Source: Rhynchopus euleeides
Lineage: Eukaryota > Euglenozoa > Diplonemea > Diplonemida > Diplonemidae
NCBI GenBank assembly: GCA_963210315.1
Contig: OY723324.1
Span: 682,001 to 746,000 of the forward strand
Direction of reading: 5' to 3'
DNA length: 64,000 nucleotides
Of this stretch, positions 32,162-43,349 are shown piece by piece. The notes below the pieces were generated by a model. That model did not search any database and was not told the origin of the DNA. It saw nothing but the letters and a program-made list of their open reading frames with translations. Position numbers and translations under genes: made by a program. Every line of letters starts with the position of its first letter. The stretch's first letter is position 1.

Positions 32162-33654
32162 GCCCCCCCCCCCCCCTCCCCGTCCCTCTTCTCAGGATTC
32201 GTTTTGGCGTTCGTTTTTTTATCTGTTTTCAGTTTGCTTGGAGCGGGGTTGGGGGTAGGGGGTGCAGCGGAGCTGCGTGCGTGTGAGGTTCACGAAGAAC
32301 GGGGGGTGTGCTCTGGTGTGCTCTGCGCTGCTATAAAAAGAGCCGTATGTGTGTGGGGGGGGAGGCGTGGGCTGAGTGAGAATAGGAAAGGCTGTTCTCA
32401 ACCTCAGCAGGGGTGCGTGCGATCACTCGGTGTCGGTTCTCCACACGATGTCCGAAGGTTCGGGTGTGTGTGTGCATGTGGTGTGGTGGGGTCATGTGGG
32501 GTGAGGTGCATTCCACCACCCCGGAGCATCCCCCCATGCCAAGGGGAGTGCCTCGCAGGGGGCTTCTGAGCTGCTGCTGCTGCTCCGAGATCTCGCGATA
32601 GCGAGCCCTGCAGCTTCTGCGATTCTGTGACGAGTGTGTGCATCATCCTCGCTGCCCTCTCTCGGCAATTCTACCCCACCCTGAATCTTGCGCTCTCACA
32701 ATCGCAGTTTTCTCTGTTTATTTGCTCTGCGATAACATGTCTCAGGTGCCAGGGGGGGAACAAGACTGTTGGCAGCGCATGTATGTATATCCATGCAAAC
32801 AGAATACGATTGTCTTGTCTCTTTTTGGATTGTGAGTGCTGTATTTTGACTGGATGTTTCTTTCGAAACGGCTTCTTGGGACGGAAGGAAACGGCAACAC
32901 AACGCCACTGCACGCCACCACAACCCACCCTCCCCACCCCACTCTGGAAGGGAAACCATCCCCAGATCAGATGGGCAGGCCCACCACCCTAACCGAGCCT
33001 CCCCCTCCTCCCCTCCCCCCCTGCCTTGTACGCAGCGAAGCTTGTCTACCGTTGAACCCCCAACCTCCATTACCTGCCTTGTGAAGAACCCAGGAAGCCC
33101 GGATGGCCTGGTGGTATCTCTGCAGCACCTCCCCCCCGCCCGCCCCCCCGATGCCCTCTCTGCCCAAGCCGTTCGCTCCCTTGGTATTGCATTGGCATGG
33201 CCGCCCCTGTCGGGGTGGTGGTGGTGTGGGGGGGATGATTGAAGCGCGTAATTTGCACGACACACACACACACACAATCCTCACGAAGTGTCGGACGTCA
33301 GGGGAGGTGCTTCTGTCGAGAAAGGTTGCGCTAGCCAGACACCGCCTTAAAACTGGTGTCAACGCACCTACACACACCTTCCCTCCTCCCCGGAGTGGCA
33401 CTGAGTTGGCCCCACACTCTAACCCGAGTGGGGCCTCCGCTGTGACGTAGAAATGGGCGGGGGTGGGCTATGATCCGCGCAGGATCTCCCCACACAAAAC
33501 GTGGTCACCAAACACACACCTTCCCTTCCAGGCAGCAGGGTTGGCAGGGCGGTGGTGGGAGTTGGTGTTTCCCATCCCCCCCCCCCCCTCTTCCCTTCCT
33601 TCTGCGTGAGCTGTGCGATAGTGCGTGCGGGGTGACCATAACATCGGGGTTACA
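32162..33654. other. Intergenic with one strong unassigned acceptor
   Basis: A long C/T tract ends TTGTACGCAG at 33034, which looks like a good splice acceptor. The open frames after it are short and match nothing I recognise. A (CA)n run lies at 33259-33272. It may hold a 5' non-coding exon of the next gene. Confidence 0.4.
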
Positions 33655-34343
33655 ATGGTGAATGTTGTGACTGAGTGGGATTCGACAGCATACATCTACT
33701 TTTGTGTCGGCATCGGGGCGATAGCCGTCTGCTGCCTGTTCACAGCGCTGTTCCTTTGGAAGCAACACCAGGCGGTGCAGGTGCGTCAGGTATGCCGGCA
33801 CACTTTTGGGCGAGTTGTGTCGCCAATAAGATTTCTCCATGAAGCGCCTCCAGGCACTCTGCTACACCCCATTACTATGGTAGTCCCTCGGGGCATCCAT
33901 CGGGCTGGATGTGCAAGTGAACAAGACTTCAAAATACGGTTGTTCCACTCCCCCCCACATGTCAAGCGCAAGCGAACCCACCCACCCCATTTCCCGTTTG
34001 TGTTTAGTCCCCCACCACCACCGACCCCTTGTTTAGTGATCTTCTCGCAGCTCTGTCACGGCACAGCCACACCACACCCCCTCTCCAGGAGATGCGCGTG
34101 AGAGGGCTGCTTCCCATCTGCAAGTGGTCTGCCGCCGAGGTGCTTGGTGATGATGATGATGACAACCTGGAGTACACGACGTACACCCAACCGGATCCCG
34201 GCTCGCGTGCTTTCAGCCACAACATGGGCGCGTGGGGCATAGCAGCGAGTGCGAAAAGCGCTGTGGACACCCTGAGGGCACAGAAGCCTCGGGAGACCAC
34301 TGCCGACGAGCGGGAGCGCACACGCATGGAGCTTCTGCTTTGA
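33655..34343 (+). CDS. Small single-pass membrane protein, 2 exons
   Basis: Exons 33655-33789 and 34089-34343 (intron GTATGC to CTCTCCAG, phase 0) give 129 residues. Residues about 12-36 are strongly hydrophobic (YIYFCVGIGAIAVCC then LFTALFLW), followed by KQHQ, so one membrane helix with the N-terminus probably outside or luminal. The C-terminal part has an acidic run (GDDDDDNLEY), a Tyr/Thr stretch and a charged end (ADERERTRMELLL). There is no signal-peptide cleavage site by eye. I do not recognise the family. Clean splice sites, open frames in both exons and a stop 20 bases before a C run support a real gene. Function unknown. Confidence 0.7.
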
Positions 34344-36588
34344 ACCCCCCCCCCCCCAAGGCTGGACAAATGCTGCATTTTAAAAATAAAAAACATAAAA
34401 TAAAATAAAGTGCAATAAAATGCAATAAAATGCAGTAAAGTGCAGTAAAGTGCAATAAAGTGCAGGAGAGCGTGTTGTAGGGGTGGCTCGGCGTGACGGT
34501 GGGCAGGACGCTGACCTGCCGTGCCAGGGGACCCTGATCCGCCCACTCTGGCCAACACAAGGCCACCAAGGCAGTACCCCCGCCAGGCCCGCCCTGCTGC
34601 TGTTCGGCATGCTTGATGCTGCTTCCGAGCGCCGGGGCCAATCAGGCAGCAGGCGCACCCCAGCACCGCAGGCGCAGCAGGGCGGACCAGCACGGCGGTG
34701 TGCGGTGGGCAGTCCACCTTCCTCGGACGTTGTACAGCTGAGCTGATCTGGCGTACGGGTTCTTCACCATCCCGTTCGGGGAGGCTGGACATCAGAGCGG
34801 ACTGAAAGCACTCAAAGCAGGACTGAAGCCAGGCGGAGGCCGCACCGATCAGGTCCTGCTAACCCACCGACCCAACATAGGCAGGGCACATCCATCCCGG
34901 CCTGCATTCTCTGCCGGAGCCTTGGTGCGTCCCTGTGACCTTCAGGAGAACCTCCGTGCAGGAGCGGTACTTTTTGCCATCTTCTGCGGGTTTGCGGCTG
35001 TCCGCAAACTTGCAGACGTGGCTGCACCTCTGTAAAGTGGGTGTGACTCCAGCATTTGGCCTGTCCATAGTGGTCCTCCCAGCTGTACGTATGCGAAGCC
35101 CAAGGCACCACTCAGGACCATGCACTTTATCCAAAAATCCGGAAAATAAAATACAATAAAATGCAGTAAAATGCAGTATAATAAAGTGCAGTAAAGTGCA
35201 GTAAAAATTTGCTGCCAGCCTTGCCCCCCCCCCTCCTTCCTGGGAAAAGCCAGGCTCAGAGGCAGACCCGACTTGCCGCTGCCCAAACCCAGGTGGAGTT
35301 GCAGCTCTCCCTGCATGGTGAGTGAGTGCGAGAGTTTCCCAGGGACCCTGCATGTGGCTTGCCCCCCCTTGCAGGGCAGTGGGGTGCCTCAGAAGCATCG
35401 GTGTCTTCTACGCTGCCGCAATGAACCTAAGGTGGCAGGTGCATCGGTGTGTGGGCAACAGTCAGCATCAAGTGAAGGGTGATCTGAGGCAGGATGTGCG
35501 GAGGCAGCGGGGCTTCTGGTCCAGACCTCGTGATGGGGTGTGGTGGTCACAGCGCCCCGACCTGAAAGTCCGCTGTCTGCAAGCCTGGGCTGGTGGCTGA
35601 ATGCTCGTTAGCAGGTGATGCCCAGAAGATGGCGAAGCAGAACACAGCGTCCCGTCTCAGCAAGTAAGGTGTGTCTGCTGGGCACAGTGCGACTCGATAT
35701 GTGACAAGCCTTTCGTTGCGCCAACAAGTCGGTCTGTGAGAGGTTTGTTCATCAGTGCGTTCCCGTCGCTGTTCTCTCAGTGAAGAATAGATGTGTGGTC
35801 ACAGATGTGTGGCGTTCTGTGCCGTCGTGAGGTGTCAGGACACCGTTCCAAGCGTTGCTGGCCTCTGTGCTGCAGGGGGCGAAATGGCGCTCTTCACTTG
35901 AACAAACTTCAAGCCTGTCTGTTATCGATCTTTCCCACCCATCTCTCTGCCTGCTTGGGTGTGGCCAGGCACGAAGTGAATGAAGAATAGAGTGCAGCCC
36001 CACCACCCCTGCACCCCGCCTTTGATCTTTGACCATCGTTCACCCCTGCGCCGGTTCACATCAGAAAGAGGGGTGCGGCAGGCAGGCACGGCGACAGCAC
36101 CCTCACGCCCTTGATTGGTATCCTGAATGTGGTTCAGCGGTGTCCAGATTCCTCACACAGCTCAGTCCTCGGAATGCGGGTCCGCTTTGCTCTTCATCAG
36201 AAGCTCAGGTTGCCACGGGAGACCCCTCGTTTAATAGGGACACACTTCCACCAGTCCTCGCAGCGAGACAGCGGCAGCAGTGCTGCCTGCACACACAGCG
36301 TGTGTGGGGACTGTCGCCGCACATCCTCTGCACCTTTCCACCAGAATGCCCTCCATCTGGGGCAGCTTCCCTGTAGCTGCCAGCCAGCACTAAGGCACGC
36401 GAGATGTTCACGCGCTGCTCACACCAGCTCACTTTGCTTCTTTCGGAGGGCATCTGAGCTGCACAGACAACACGCCTTCCTTTTTTGCGGCGTTGCCTTT
36501 GTCCAGGAACCACACACACCACACACACAGGAAGCTTTTCGTTGCCGTCCCACGCCTGAACCTTACACAGCCAACCCCAGAGGCAGCC
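34344..36588. other. Intergenic with TGCANTAAA tandem words
   Basis: Two A/T-rich patches (34380-34465 and 35143-35205) are made of repeated AATAAAGTGCA, AATAAAATGCA and CAGTAAAGTGC words in the same orientation, and C runs lie near both. A 10-base pair CAAGGCTGG/CCAGCCTTG brackets the interval in inverted orientation. The first patch begins about 40 bases after the membrane-protein stop and contains AATAAA, so it may supply its poly(A) signal. No gene supported in the rest. Confidence 0.5.
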
Positions 36589-39483
36589 ATGGATACGGTG
36601 AGGCGGGGTGGTGTCGTGCTGCTGTGCTGTCTCGCAGCGACGCTGAGTCCCCCGTGCGATGCGCTTCCTGTGCGCACGCTGACGTCGTTCTCGACGCCGT
36701 TTGTGAGCGAAGGATACGTCGGGATGGCCTCGTGGTACCGTGTGCTGGCAAGCCAGCCCGGCCTCGGGGGCGTGTGCACGCACATGGGGATGGACCTGTT
36801 CTCCGCCTTCACGGCGTACCACCCGGACCACTGGTTCATCAACGACCAGGCGTTCCAGAGGGTCGGGATCGACATCACCAGCGCAGACCCGTCGCTGTAC
36901 ACACAGGCCATTCAGAAGTGGAAGGACGAGTCTGAGCTGGTCACACGGATGCAGAAGACACCGCTGGTGGCGTCGAACCTCGACACGGGCGCCTTCTTCG
37001 AGGGGAACAAGGTGACGCGGCAGTTCCTGAAGAAGATGCCGAACGGCGAGACCTTCGGCTACATCACCGTGTGGGGTGACGACAACTTCATGCCCGTGGT
37101 TCCGTATGCGAAGGCGCTGCCGGTGCTGACCAAGTCGCTGCGGACACAGGGGGCGGATTGCATCATCATCATCTGCGTGAACCTCCTGCAGTACTACGAG
37201 GACCCGGATGTGCTGTCGCAGTACGACGTGGACGCGGTGCTGCTCCCCGAGGACACGACACGCACGGAGAAGATGTTTGTGAACGGGACGTGGCTCCTTC
37301 CGCTGTCGAAGTCGAAGGCCAGGAACACGGAAATGCATGTCATCGACACGGAGCGTGTCCCGAACGGCTGGACCTTCACAGTCTCCACGGTGAACTTCGG
37401 GACGCCGCATGTGAACGACAACCCTGTGACACTGGCGCTCGACACTGCGTGGTTTGCCCTGCAGGTGAAGAAGTCGAAGGAGAACAACCCGACTGTCGGG
37501 TCGACGACGGCAAGGCTGCACATGCAGAAGGAGCTGTGCAACCACCAGGAGTGCGAGCCGGGGAACCTCATGCTGGACGCGATGGTGTATGTGGAGAAGG
37601 GGGCGGACGCCGGGTTCTCGAACAGCGGCGCCTTCTTCTACTTCAAGCCCGACTACGGGTGGGACGCAGGTATTGTGAAGCGCACCAACCTCACAGACCT
37701 GTTCCCGTTCCGGAACACCCTGTGCACCTTCAACACAACGGGCCCCGGGCTGTACGACATCTTGGAGACAGGCGTGTCGGCGATTGGGACAGACGGGAAG
37801 CTGAACCTCACAGACGGGTCGAAGGGCAAGTACCCGCAGCTGTCAGGGATCAGGCTGAAGTACAACTACAACCTTCCGCGGTGGTCGCGCATCACAGACG
37901 TGTGTGTCATCGACAAGGCAGACGGGGTGTGCAAGCCTCTGAGCAGACGGCGCCACTACACAGTCGTCACGTCGTCCTTCCTGTGCCAAGGCAACGCGGG
38001 CTACGGTGACGCGCTGCAGCTGCCGGGCACCACACACATCTCTCAGGAGAACGACTTGGTGTCTGCCATGTCGCGGTACCTGAATGACCACAGCCCGTAC
38101 ACACCCGAGATCACAGGCAGGTCGGTGCAGGATGTGACGGGGACACACCTGAACTTCAAGAAGCTTTTCCCGACGGACTGCACCGACAAGGAGCAGTACC
38201 TGGACGACTGGGAGGACTGCGAGCCGTGCCCTCCGGGAACGTACCACCCGACACCGGGGTCACACCCGTGCACGGCTGAGCCGGGTGCGTCGGAGCTGAA
38301 CATCGGCCTTGTGGTCGGGATTGTCGTTGGTGTGATTGTGCTGCTGGCCCTCCCTGTGGTGTGGCAGATGACAGCGAAGCAGCGCCGCATCAGACAGCTC
38401 TTCAACTCCAACAAGATCGCGGAAGAGTGTGCGTCCGCCATTGCGTCGATGCGTCTTGAGGAGCTCGACTACCTGCACGACCTGAAGAACCCGAATGCCA
38501 TCCAAGCATCCTTTATGGTCATCATCAGGACGCTGAAGGAGTACAGGAGCTTCATGCCGAAGTCCTGTTTGGAGGAGGAAGATCAGTCTGAAATGTCGAC
38601 CGACGCGGGAAGCTATACCCATACAGCAAGCAAGATGAGCTCGGTGAGCACGAGGATGTCTGTGAAGCAGCAGGTGGAGAAGTTCAGCGGCCCTGCACAC
38701 CTCTCCATCGGTCTGAAGAAGGCTGGCGTTGCTCTTGCCTGTGTCAACATGCGTGGCTTCAGAGCCGTTTTGAACGGGTCTTGCAGCGAGGTTGCTGCGC
38801 AGCACTCGAAGTACATCGCCACCGTGCTGTCCTGCATCACGGGCAAAGGGTGTGCCGAGCCCTTCTGCGGCGACCGTATCATGCTGTCTTGGGGAGGTGT
38901 GCACCCTTGTGGGGACCACGCACGTCTGGCCTGCAGGACGGTGCTCCGGCTGAGGGAGAGCGAAGAGAGGGTGATCGCCGGAGTTATCTGCGGAAAGGTG
39001 CTGTGCGGGAACATCGGGATCGATGGGATGAAGAAGTTCGACTTCCTCGGTGCGATCTACAACGACGTGGGGAAGCTGATGGTACTGAACAAGGTGTACG
39101 AGACGAGGGTGCTCGCTTCCTCTGCCATCGTCGAGCGTGCGGGAGCCGATTTCTTCTTCTGCATCCGCGACATGGTGAAGGACGAGAAGGGCAACAAGGT
39201 CTTGCAGGTCACCGAGGTTGTGAGCGAGCAGGAAGGCGAGGTGGCAGACGCAGACGGCGAGTGGATGTACCAGCTCTCTGCAAAGGCAAATAATCCGTAC
39301 ACAGCCTTCAACACCGCATGGGAGCACGTCGTCAGGGTGGATGCGGATGACAAGGTCAGGGAGCTGAAGACTGTGGAGGGGATTGAGTGCATCCCCGAGA
39401 AGGCAATGAAGAGGCTGAACGAGGCTGCAGCGCAGGGAAAGTCTTACTGCGGCATGACGACGATCCCGCTGAGCTACTTCTAG
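36589..39483 (+). CDS. Receptor-type class III nucleotide cyclase with 5'-nucleotidase-like ectodomain
   Basis: Single exon, 964 residues from ATG 36589, chosen because a signal peptide (MDTVRRGGVVLLCCLAATL) follows and acceptor-like CACAG/CCCAG sites lie at 36570-36580. Residues about 30-520 resemble the UshA/5'-nucleotidase fold: LVASNLDTGAFF, a GADCIIII strand, GNLMLDAMVYV, and the C-terminal GLYDILETGV and PQLSGIRLKYNYN blocks. The metal motifs of active enzymes (D-x-H, GNHE, SH) are not evident, so it may bind a ligand without cutting it. A Cys-rich stalk (about 528-562) precedes a membrane helix (571-592). After a linker with a LKEYRSFMP motif comes a class III cyclase domain (about 714-900): ACVNMRGF (a metal Asp replaced by Asn), FCGDRIMLSWG (second Asp kept), GKVLCGNIG and YNDVGKL (usual Arg is Lys). 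Likely a surface sensor with weak or lost cyclase activity. Confidence 0.88.
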   Translation: MDTVRRGGVVLLCCLAATLSPPCDALPVRTLTSFSTPFVSEGYVGMASWYRVLASQPGLGGVCTHMGMDLFSAFTAYHPDHWFINDQAFQRVGIDITSADPSLYTQAIQKWKDESELVTRMQKTPLVASNLDTGAFFEGNKVTRQFLKKMPNGETFGYITVWGDDNFMPVVPYAKALPVLTKSLRTQGADCIIIICVNLLQYYEDPDVLSQYDVDAVLLPEDTTRTEKMFVNGTWLLPLSKSKARNTEMHVIDTERVPNGWTFTVSTVNFGTPHVNDNPVTLALDTAWFALQVKKSKENNPTVGSTTARLHMQKELCNHQECEPGNLMLDAMVYVEKGADAGFSNSGAFFYFKPDYGWDAGIVKRTNLTDLFPFRNTLCTFNTTGPGLYDILETGVSAIGTDGKLNLTDGSKGKYPQLSGIRLKYNYNLPRWSRITDVCVIDKADGVCKPLSRRRHYTVVTSSFLCQGNAGYGDALQLPGTTHISQENDLVSAMSRYLNDHSPYTPEITGRSVQDVTGTHLNFKKLFPTDCTDKEQYLDDWEDCEPCPPGTYHPTPGSHPCTAEPGASELNIGLVVGIVVGVIVLLALPVVWQMTAKQRRIRQLFNSNKIAEECASAIASMRLEELDYLHDLKNPNAIQASFMVIIRTLKEYRSFMPKSCLEEEDQSEMSTDAGSYTHTASKMSSVSTRMSVKQQVEKFSGPAHLSIGLKKAGVALACVNMRGFRAVLNGSCSEVAAQHSKYIATVLSCITGKGCAEPFCGDRIMLSWGGVHPCGDHARLACRTVLRLRESEERVIAGVICGKVLCGNIGIDGMKKFDFLGAIYNDVGKLMVLNKVYETRVLASSAIVERAGADFFFCIRDMVKDEKGNKVLQVTEVVSEQEGEVADADGEWMYQLSAKANNPYTAFNTAWEHVVRVDADDKVRELKTVEGIECIPEKAMKRLNEAAAQGKSYCGMTTIPLSYF

Positions 39484-40039
39484 GCGTGGCATTCCTGCGC
39501 GGTGGTCTCCCTCACGTCAGAGTCCATCTTTTTTAGTTCAAGGGGCGGTGGGTACCCCCGCAAAGCGTGGGGTCTCACCGGCGGCTGACTGCCCCTTGTC
39601 GGGGGTAAATCTGCTGATGTGCCCCGCTCAGACCGCCGTCCAGGGTGTCCACCGTGACCCCCCCCCCCCCCCCCCGCAAGCCTCTTTTCACTCTCGACGA
39701 TCAAACCCCCCCAAGCCTCTTTTACAACGAACAAGCTGACATGCAAATGGAATGACTGAAAACATCACTGCAGGTCACATGGGCTACATAAACCTGGCTA
39801 CAATGATGACACTGGTTACGCACATTTCCACAGATAAGTGCCTTGACGTTTGAACATGGGAACCAACAAACGTTTTTTGCATACCATCACGGCCTAATTG
39901 CCCACACAGTACAACAACACAACACAGGCCGGAAAAAACACTGGGTTTTAGACACAACCTGCAGAACGAGTGAAGAGTGATCATTCTTGTACTCTCTTCA
40001 ATTTCGATTTCACTACCCTCCCCCCCCCCCCAACAAGCA
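39484..40039. other. 3' flank of the cyclase gene
   Basis: No gene. CTCTCGACGATCAAACCCCC at 39691-39710 recurs at about 43211 and 43317 on the far side of the transposon, in the same orientation. Confidence 0.55.
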
Positions 40040-40616
40040 TACACCACGGACTAGTCGGGCAGTGACGGGTGGGGTCGACTAGTCGGGACGACGGGTGAAA
40101 ACTCGACAGGCGGCACCCGTCGACTCGACGGGTGGACCCGTCGACTCGACGGGTGGCACCCGTCGGCACGACGGGTGAACCTGCTGAAACGACGGGTGTT
40201 CCACCCATTTCCTGTTGATATGGGCCAATTTCAATTGAAAACTAGGGGAGTACCTTGCATGGCATCAGGTTATTTTTCACGCCGAACTATCTTCCCTGCA
40301 CAGACCCACCCCCCATTACTTTCCATTTACAATTCCTAGTTGGTGATGGGGCCTCAAGTGCATGTGCGACGGCTGTTCTCGTGGATTTTCATTGTTCGAG
40401 GGATCTTGACTCTGACAAACTGTGTCAGTTTGACAGAGCAACCTACTTCATGAAGGTGATCACTTTTCTGCCAGGCAAATTTTCGCCCCAGCCCCCAACC
40501 CTTGCACAACCCACAAGGCAGCCTCCAAGATACCGTACCCTCATCACCACCCAGGCCAAGATACCCCAAGATACTATCATCACCACCCAGGCCACCCAGA
40601 CGAGCCACACCAATCA

Positions 40617-41138
40617 ATGCCAGCGGCAAAGCGTACTGCAGCGCAGGCCCTCGCCAGCGCTGTGGACATGACGGTGTTTGTACGTGCTTGGATCAACACG
40701 TATGTTGTCGAGCGTGATGCTGATGGGTTGAGCCACATGGCCCTGAAGCAGCTTCTCGGCAAGCTGGCGGATACTACCATCAAGTCGACTGATCCCATCA
40801 TCAGTCTTGCCCTGTACAAAAAGTATGAGAAGCTGGGGGGTGGGGTGATCAGCAAGTCGACCGCGAAGGATGGTCGCACGATGTACGCTGCCCGTGTCAA
40901 TAGCGGGTCAGACATCGAGTTTGTCGGGTTGGGCCTCCGGAAGAGCAACGGGAAGGACCACCCGACAGGGCTCAAGGAGATGGCCGACGCCTGCCCCGCG
41001 CACTGCAGCTATGGTGAAGCTGTACGAGGCGGAGAAGAAACAGGCACAGAAGACCCAGCAGAGCAGGCTGGCCGTAGGCATTTTCGACGGTGCCTTCGCA
41101 ACACGGTTGGTGACAGTTGCCGATTAGCAGAAGGATGA
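40617..41138 (+). pseudogene. Transposon coding segment, N-terminal part
   Basis: About 130 residues of credible protein from MPAAKRTAAQALASAV to GLKEMADACPAHC, mixed helical, with no family recognised. After about 41010 the credible sequence moves to another frame (VKLYEAEKKQAQKT onward) and reaches a stop near 41127, so this copy is broken or the region is spliced. Together with 41283-42561 it probably belonged to one transposase gene. Confidence 0.5.
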
Positions 41139-41282
41139 GTACAGAACGTGGTTCACGTTCAACTTCCTGAAGCAAATCGCAAGAGTGCAGAGAGGGGTTT
41201 TTGAAAAGGCGAACGTGATGTTTCGGCTCGCCTGCTTAGGGTAGCAGGGGACCATCTTGAGCTGTGGTCGGCATTTAGTAAG

Positions 41283-42561
41283 ATGGGGTCATCTTCGCAC
41301 AGGAGCGCGTTTTGTACCACACCACGAAATGACTGGTTGAAACAGCTCCACGCCTGCCACAGGGCTAGCATCCAGGAACTTCATGAAGCTGGGTTTGGGA
41401 GCCTGTACGCAGGGGTGTTCACCTCCACAGCGTACACGATCACACCCCCCCTGCACGACATAAACGGGTTCATCGCAATACTCGCAGAGATCTTGCCTGA
41501 TGGACCTGCCGTGCAGAAGGCTGTCCTTGGCAGCTCAACGTGTTCCAACATGACGAGAAACCAGGTCAGAGATGTTCTGAGTCGCTTACTCACCATTGCC
41601 AAGACGAAGGGGGTGCAGCATCTACTCTGTATTGCAATGGAAATGCTTGTGCATTTCCGCTACAACGACATCCCCATCAAGTACCACCAGGAGGGAAAGT
41701 GCGCGAAAGAGTTCATCTTCTCGCTCATCGCAATGCACATCCTTGTGTTTGTCCTGGAGTGGGTGTCACCTGGGAGAACATCCGAGGGGCGTGGTGTTAC
41801 ATATATCCATTCGATGAGCCACTGGTTTGATCCAGAAGATGCACACCCCCTCGCCCTGAGTGACGAGGAACTGGAGAGGGGGAATGGCGTCTCCAAACGC
41901 CATGCCCTGAGGGTGACATCGCAGCAGACCGCCGAACGGGACCTGCTGCTCTTCGAAATGCAGAGGACCAAAGGCAAGGGGTGCGGCCTGCTGGACCAAC
42001 CGACCCTCCTGAAGTTCGGCGCGATAAAGCTTTGCCGCCGTGTCACTGCGAGGAACGCTTGTTGGAAGGGAGCAACGGCAGCACTGCAGCGGAGACTCGA
42101 GTCCCTCGGCCTTGGATCTCACGTCACAAAAAGGGGGCGATGGGGCCAACAATTTCTGGGCGACCCGGAAAACACCACTCCAAAGGCAACGCTGCTCGCA
42201 TGCATCTGCAAGTCCAAATCCTGGGGCAACAGCGAGGATGTGCCAGAAGTGCCAGAACCAACGCCATCCGGTACAGTGCCTGTGCAGCAGCATATCTGCA
42301 TTGTGTGCTCCAAAGTTGCCCACACGAGAGAAGCACTGTTTGCGCATTATGATGCTGCACATCGGCCACAAAACAACGCGCCGTGTCAGACCTGCACTGT
42401 CACATGCCAGGAGTGCGGCAAACGGACAACCGAAGGGACTGAGCCAGCACTACCTCAGTCACCATTCGCGCGTGCTGACACAAAAGCGTTGCTGTGTTTG
42501 TTTCGAGCTCTTTAAAGCCACTGTAAAGCGCGACGAGCACATGAGATCCGCGCACCCGTAA
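41283..42561 (+). pseudogene. Transposon coding segment with C-terminal C2H2 zinc fingers
   Basis: An open frame of about 380 credible residues, ending in a different frame: the listed frame stops at 42515, but zinc-finger sequence continues to 42561. HICIVCSKVAHTREALFAHY-DAAH (about 42290-42363) is a C2H2 finger; CQECGK near 42412 starts a second, whose His part (LSQHYLSHH) and a third (CCVCFELFKATVKRDEHM) lie one frame over, which implies a single small indel near 42440. The middle part has HWFDPEDAHPLALSDEELER, acidic residues of the kind seen near the end of DDE transposases, but I cannot confirm a catalytic triad. Likely a DNA-binding transposase. Confidence 0.55.
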
Positions 42562-43045
42562 GTGAGGGGGGGGGGGTGTTTGGCAGTTCAGGTACGTAGG
42601 TGATTTTGTTTGTCCTCGAGAGCGGAGTGACGTCGTGGGAGGGAGTTGTTGTGAGGCCCCACCCCCAGGCCCCCTGCCCACCTGGATGGCTCACCCCCCT
42701 CCTGGTGGTCCACCGGTGGGCAGCCCCTTCACCAACTAGGAATTGTAAATGGAAAGTAATGGGGGGGTGGGTCTGTGCAGGGAAGATAGCTCGGCGTGAA
42801 AAATAACCTGATGCCATGCAAGGTACTCCCCTAGTTTTCAATGGAAATTGGCCCATATCAACAGGAAATGGCTGGAACACCCGTCGTTTCAGCAGGTTCA
42901 CCCGTCGTGCCGACGGGTGCCACCCGTCGACTCGACGGGTCCACCCGTCGAGTCGACGGGTGCCACCCGTCGTTTCACCCGTCGTCATTTCACCCGTCGT
43001 CCCGACTAGTCGTCCGGGCGACTAGTCCGTGGTGTATCTGGTGTA

Positions 43046-43349
43046 GTGGGGTCTTCGCTGGTCGTTATTCGTCAATCTTCGTCAGTTTTCAGCTAATTCA
43101 ACAGGAAATGCATCAAAATGCACTGACGATCACCCCGTAGCGAAGACCCCCAGTGACTGCAGAAAGGACTACCATTGCAAGAAGGTGCTGGGAGACGTAC
43201 TTTTCCATTCACTCTCGACGATCAAAACCCCCCCCCCCCCGAAGTGTAAAATGTAGTGACTACAAAAAGGACTAACATTGCGAGAAGGTGCTGGGAGATT
43301 TACTTTTCCATTCCCTCTCGACGATCAAACCCCCCCGAAGTGTAAAATG
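43046..43349. repeat. Small palindrome plus 100-bp tandem duplication
   Basis: GGGGTCTTCGCT at 43049 and its complement AGCGAAGACCCC at 43139-43150 bound a roughly 100-bp inverted unit. Next, about 43151-43253 and 43254-43349 are two tandem copies (AAAGGACTAMCATTGC, GAAGGTGCTGGGAGA and CTCTCGACGATCAAA blocks). Confidence 0.65.

Larger units (their letters stand above)
40042..43034. mobile_element. 3-kb DNA transposon with 310-bp inverted repeats, TA flanks
   Basis: The ends CACCACGGACTAGTCG and CGACTAGTCCGTGGTG are bordered by TA on both sides. Inverted repeats run from 40042 to about 40352 and from about 42723 to 43034. The outer part of each arm is packed with ACGGGTG/CACCCGT and GTCGAC words in both orientations, like the subterminal repeats of CACTA/EnSpm-type elements; the CACCA start would also fit, but this is inference. 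The inside carries plus-strand coding sequence (40617-42561). It is the only TIR element here with its own coding capacity. The family is unknown to me. Confidence 0.8.

Noticed and set aside
36205-37545. 446-residue minus-strand ORF
   Set aside because: Antisense to the cyclase gene; no motif, His/Arg-rich shadow composition.
38260-39492. 410-residue minus-strand ORF
   Set aside because: Antisense to the cyclase domain; shadow.
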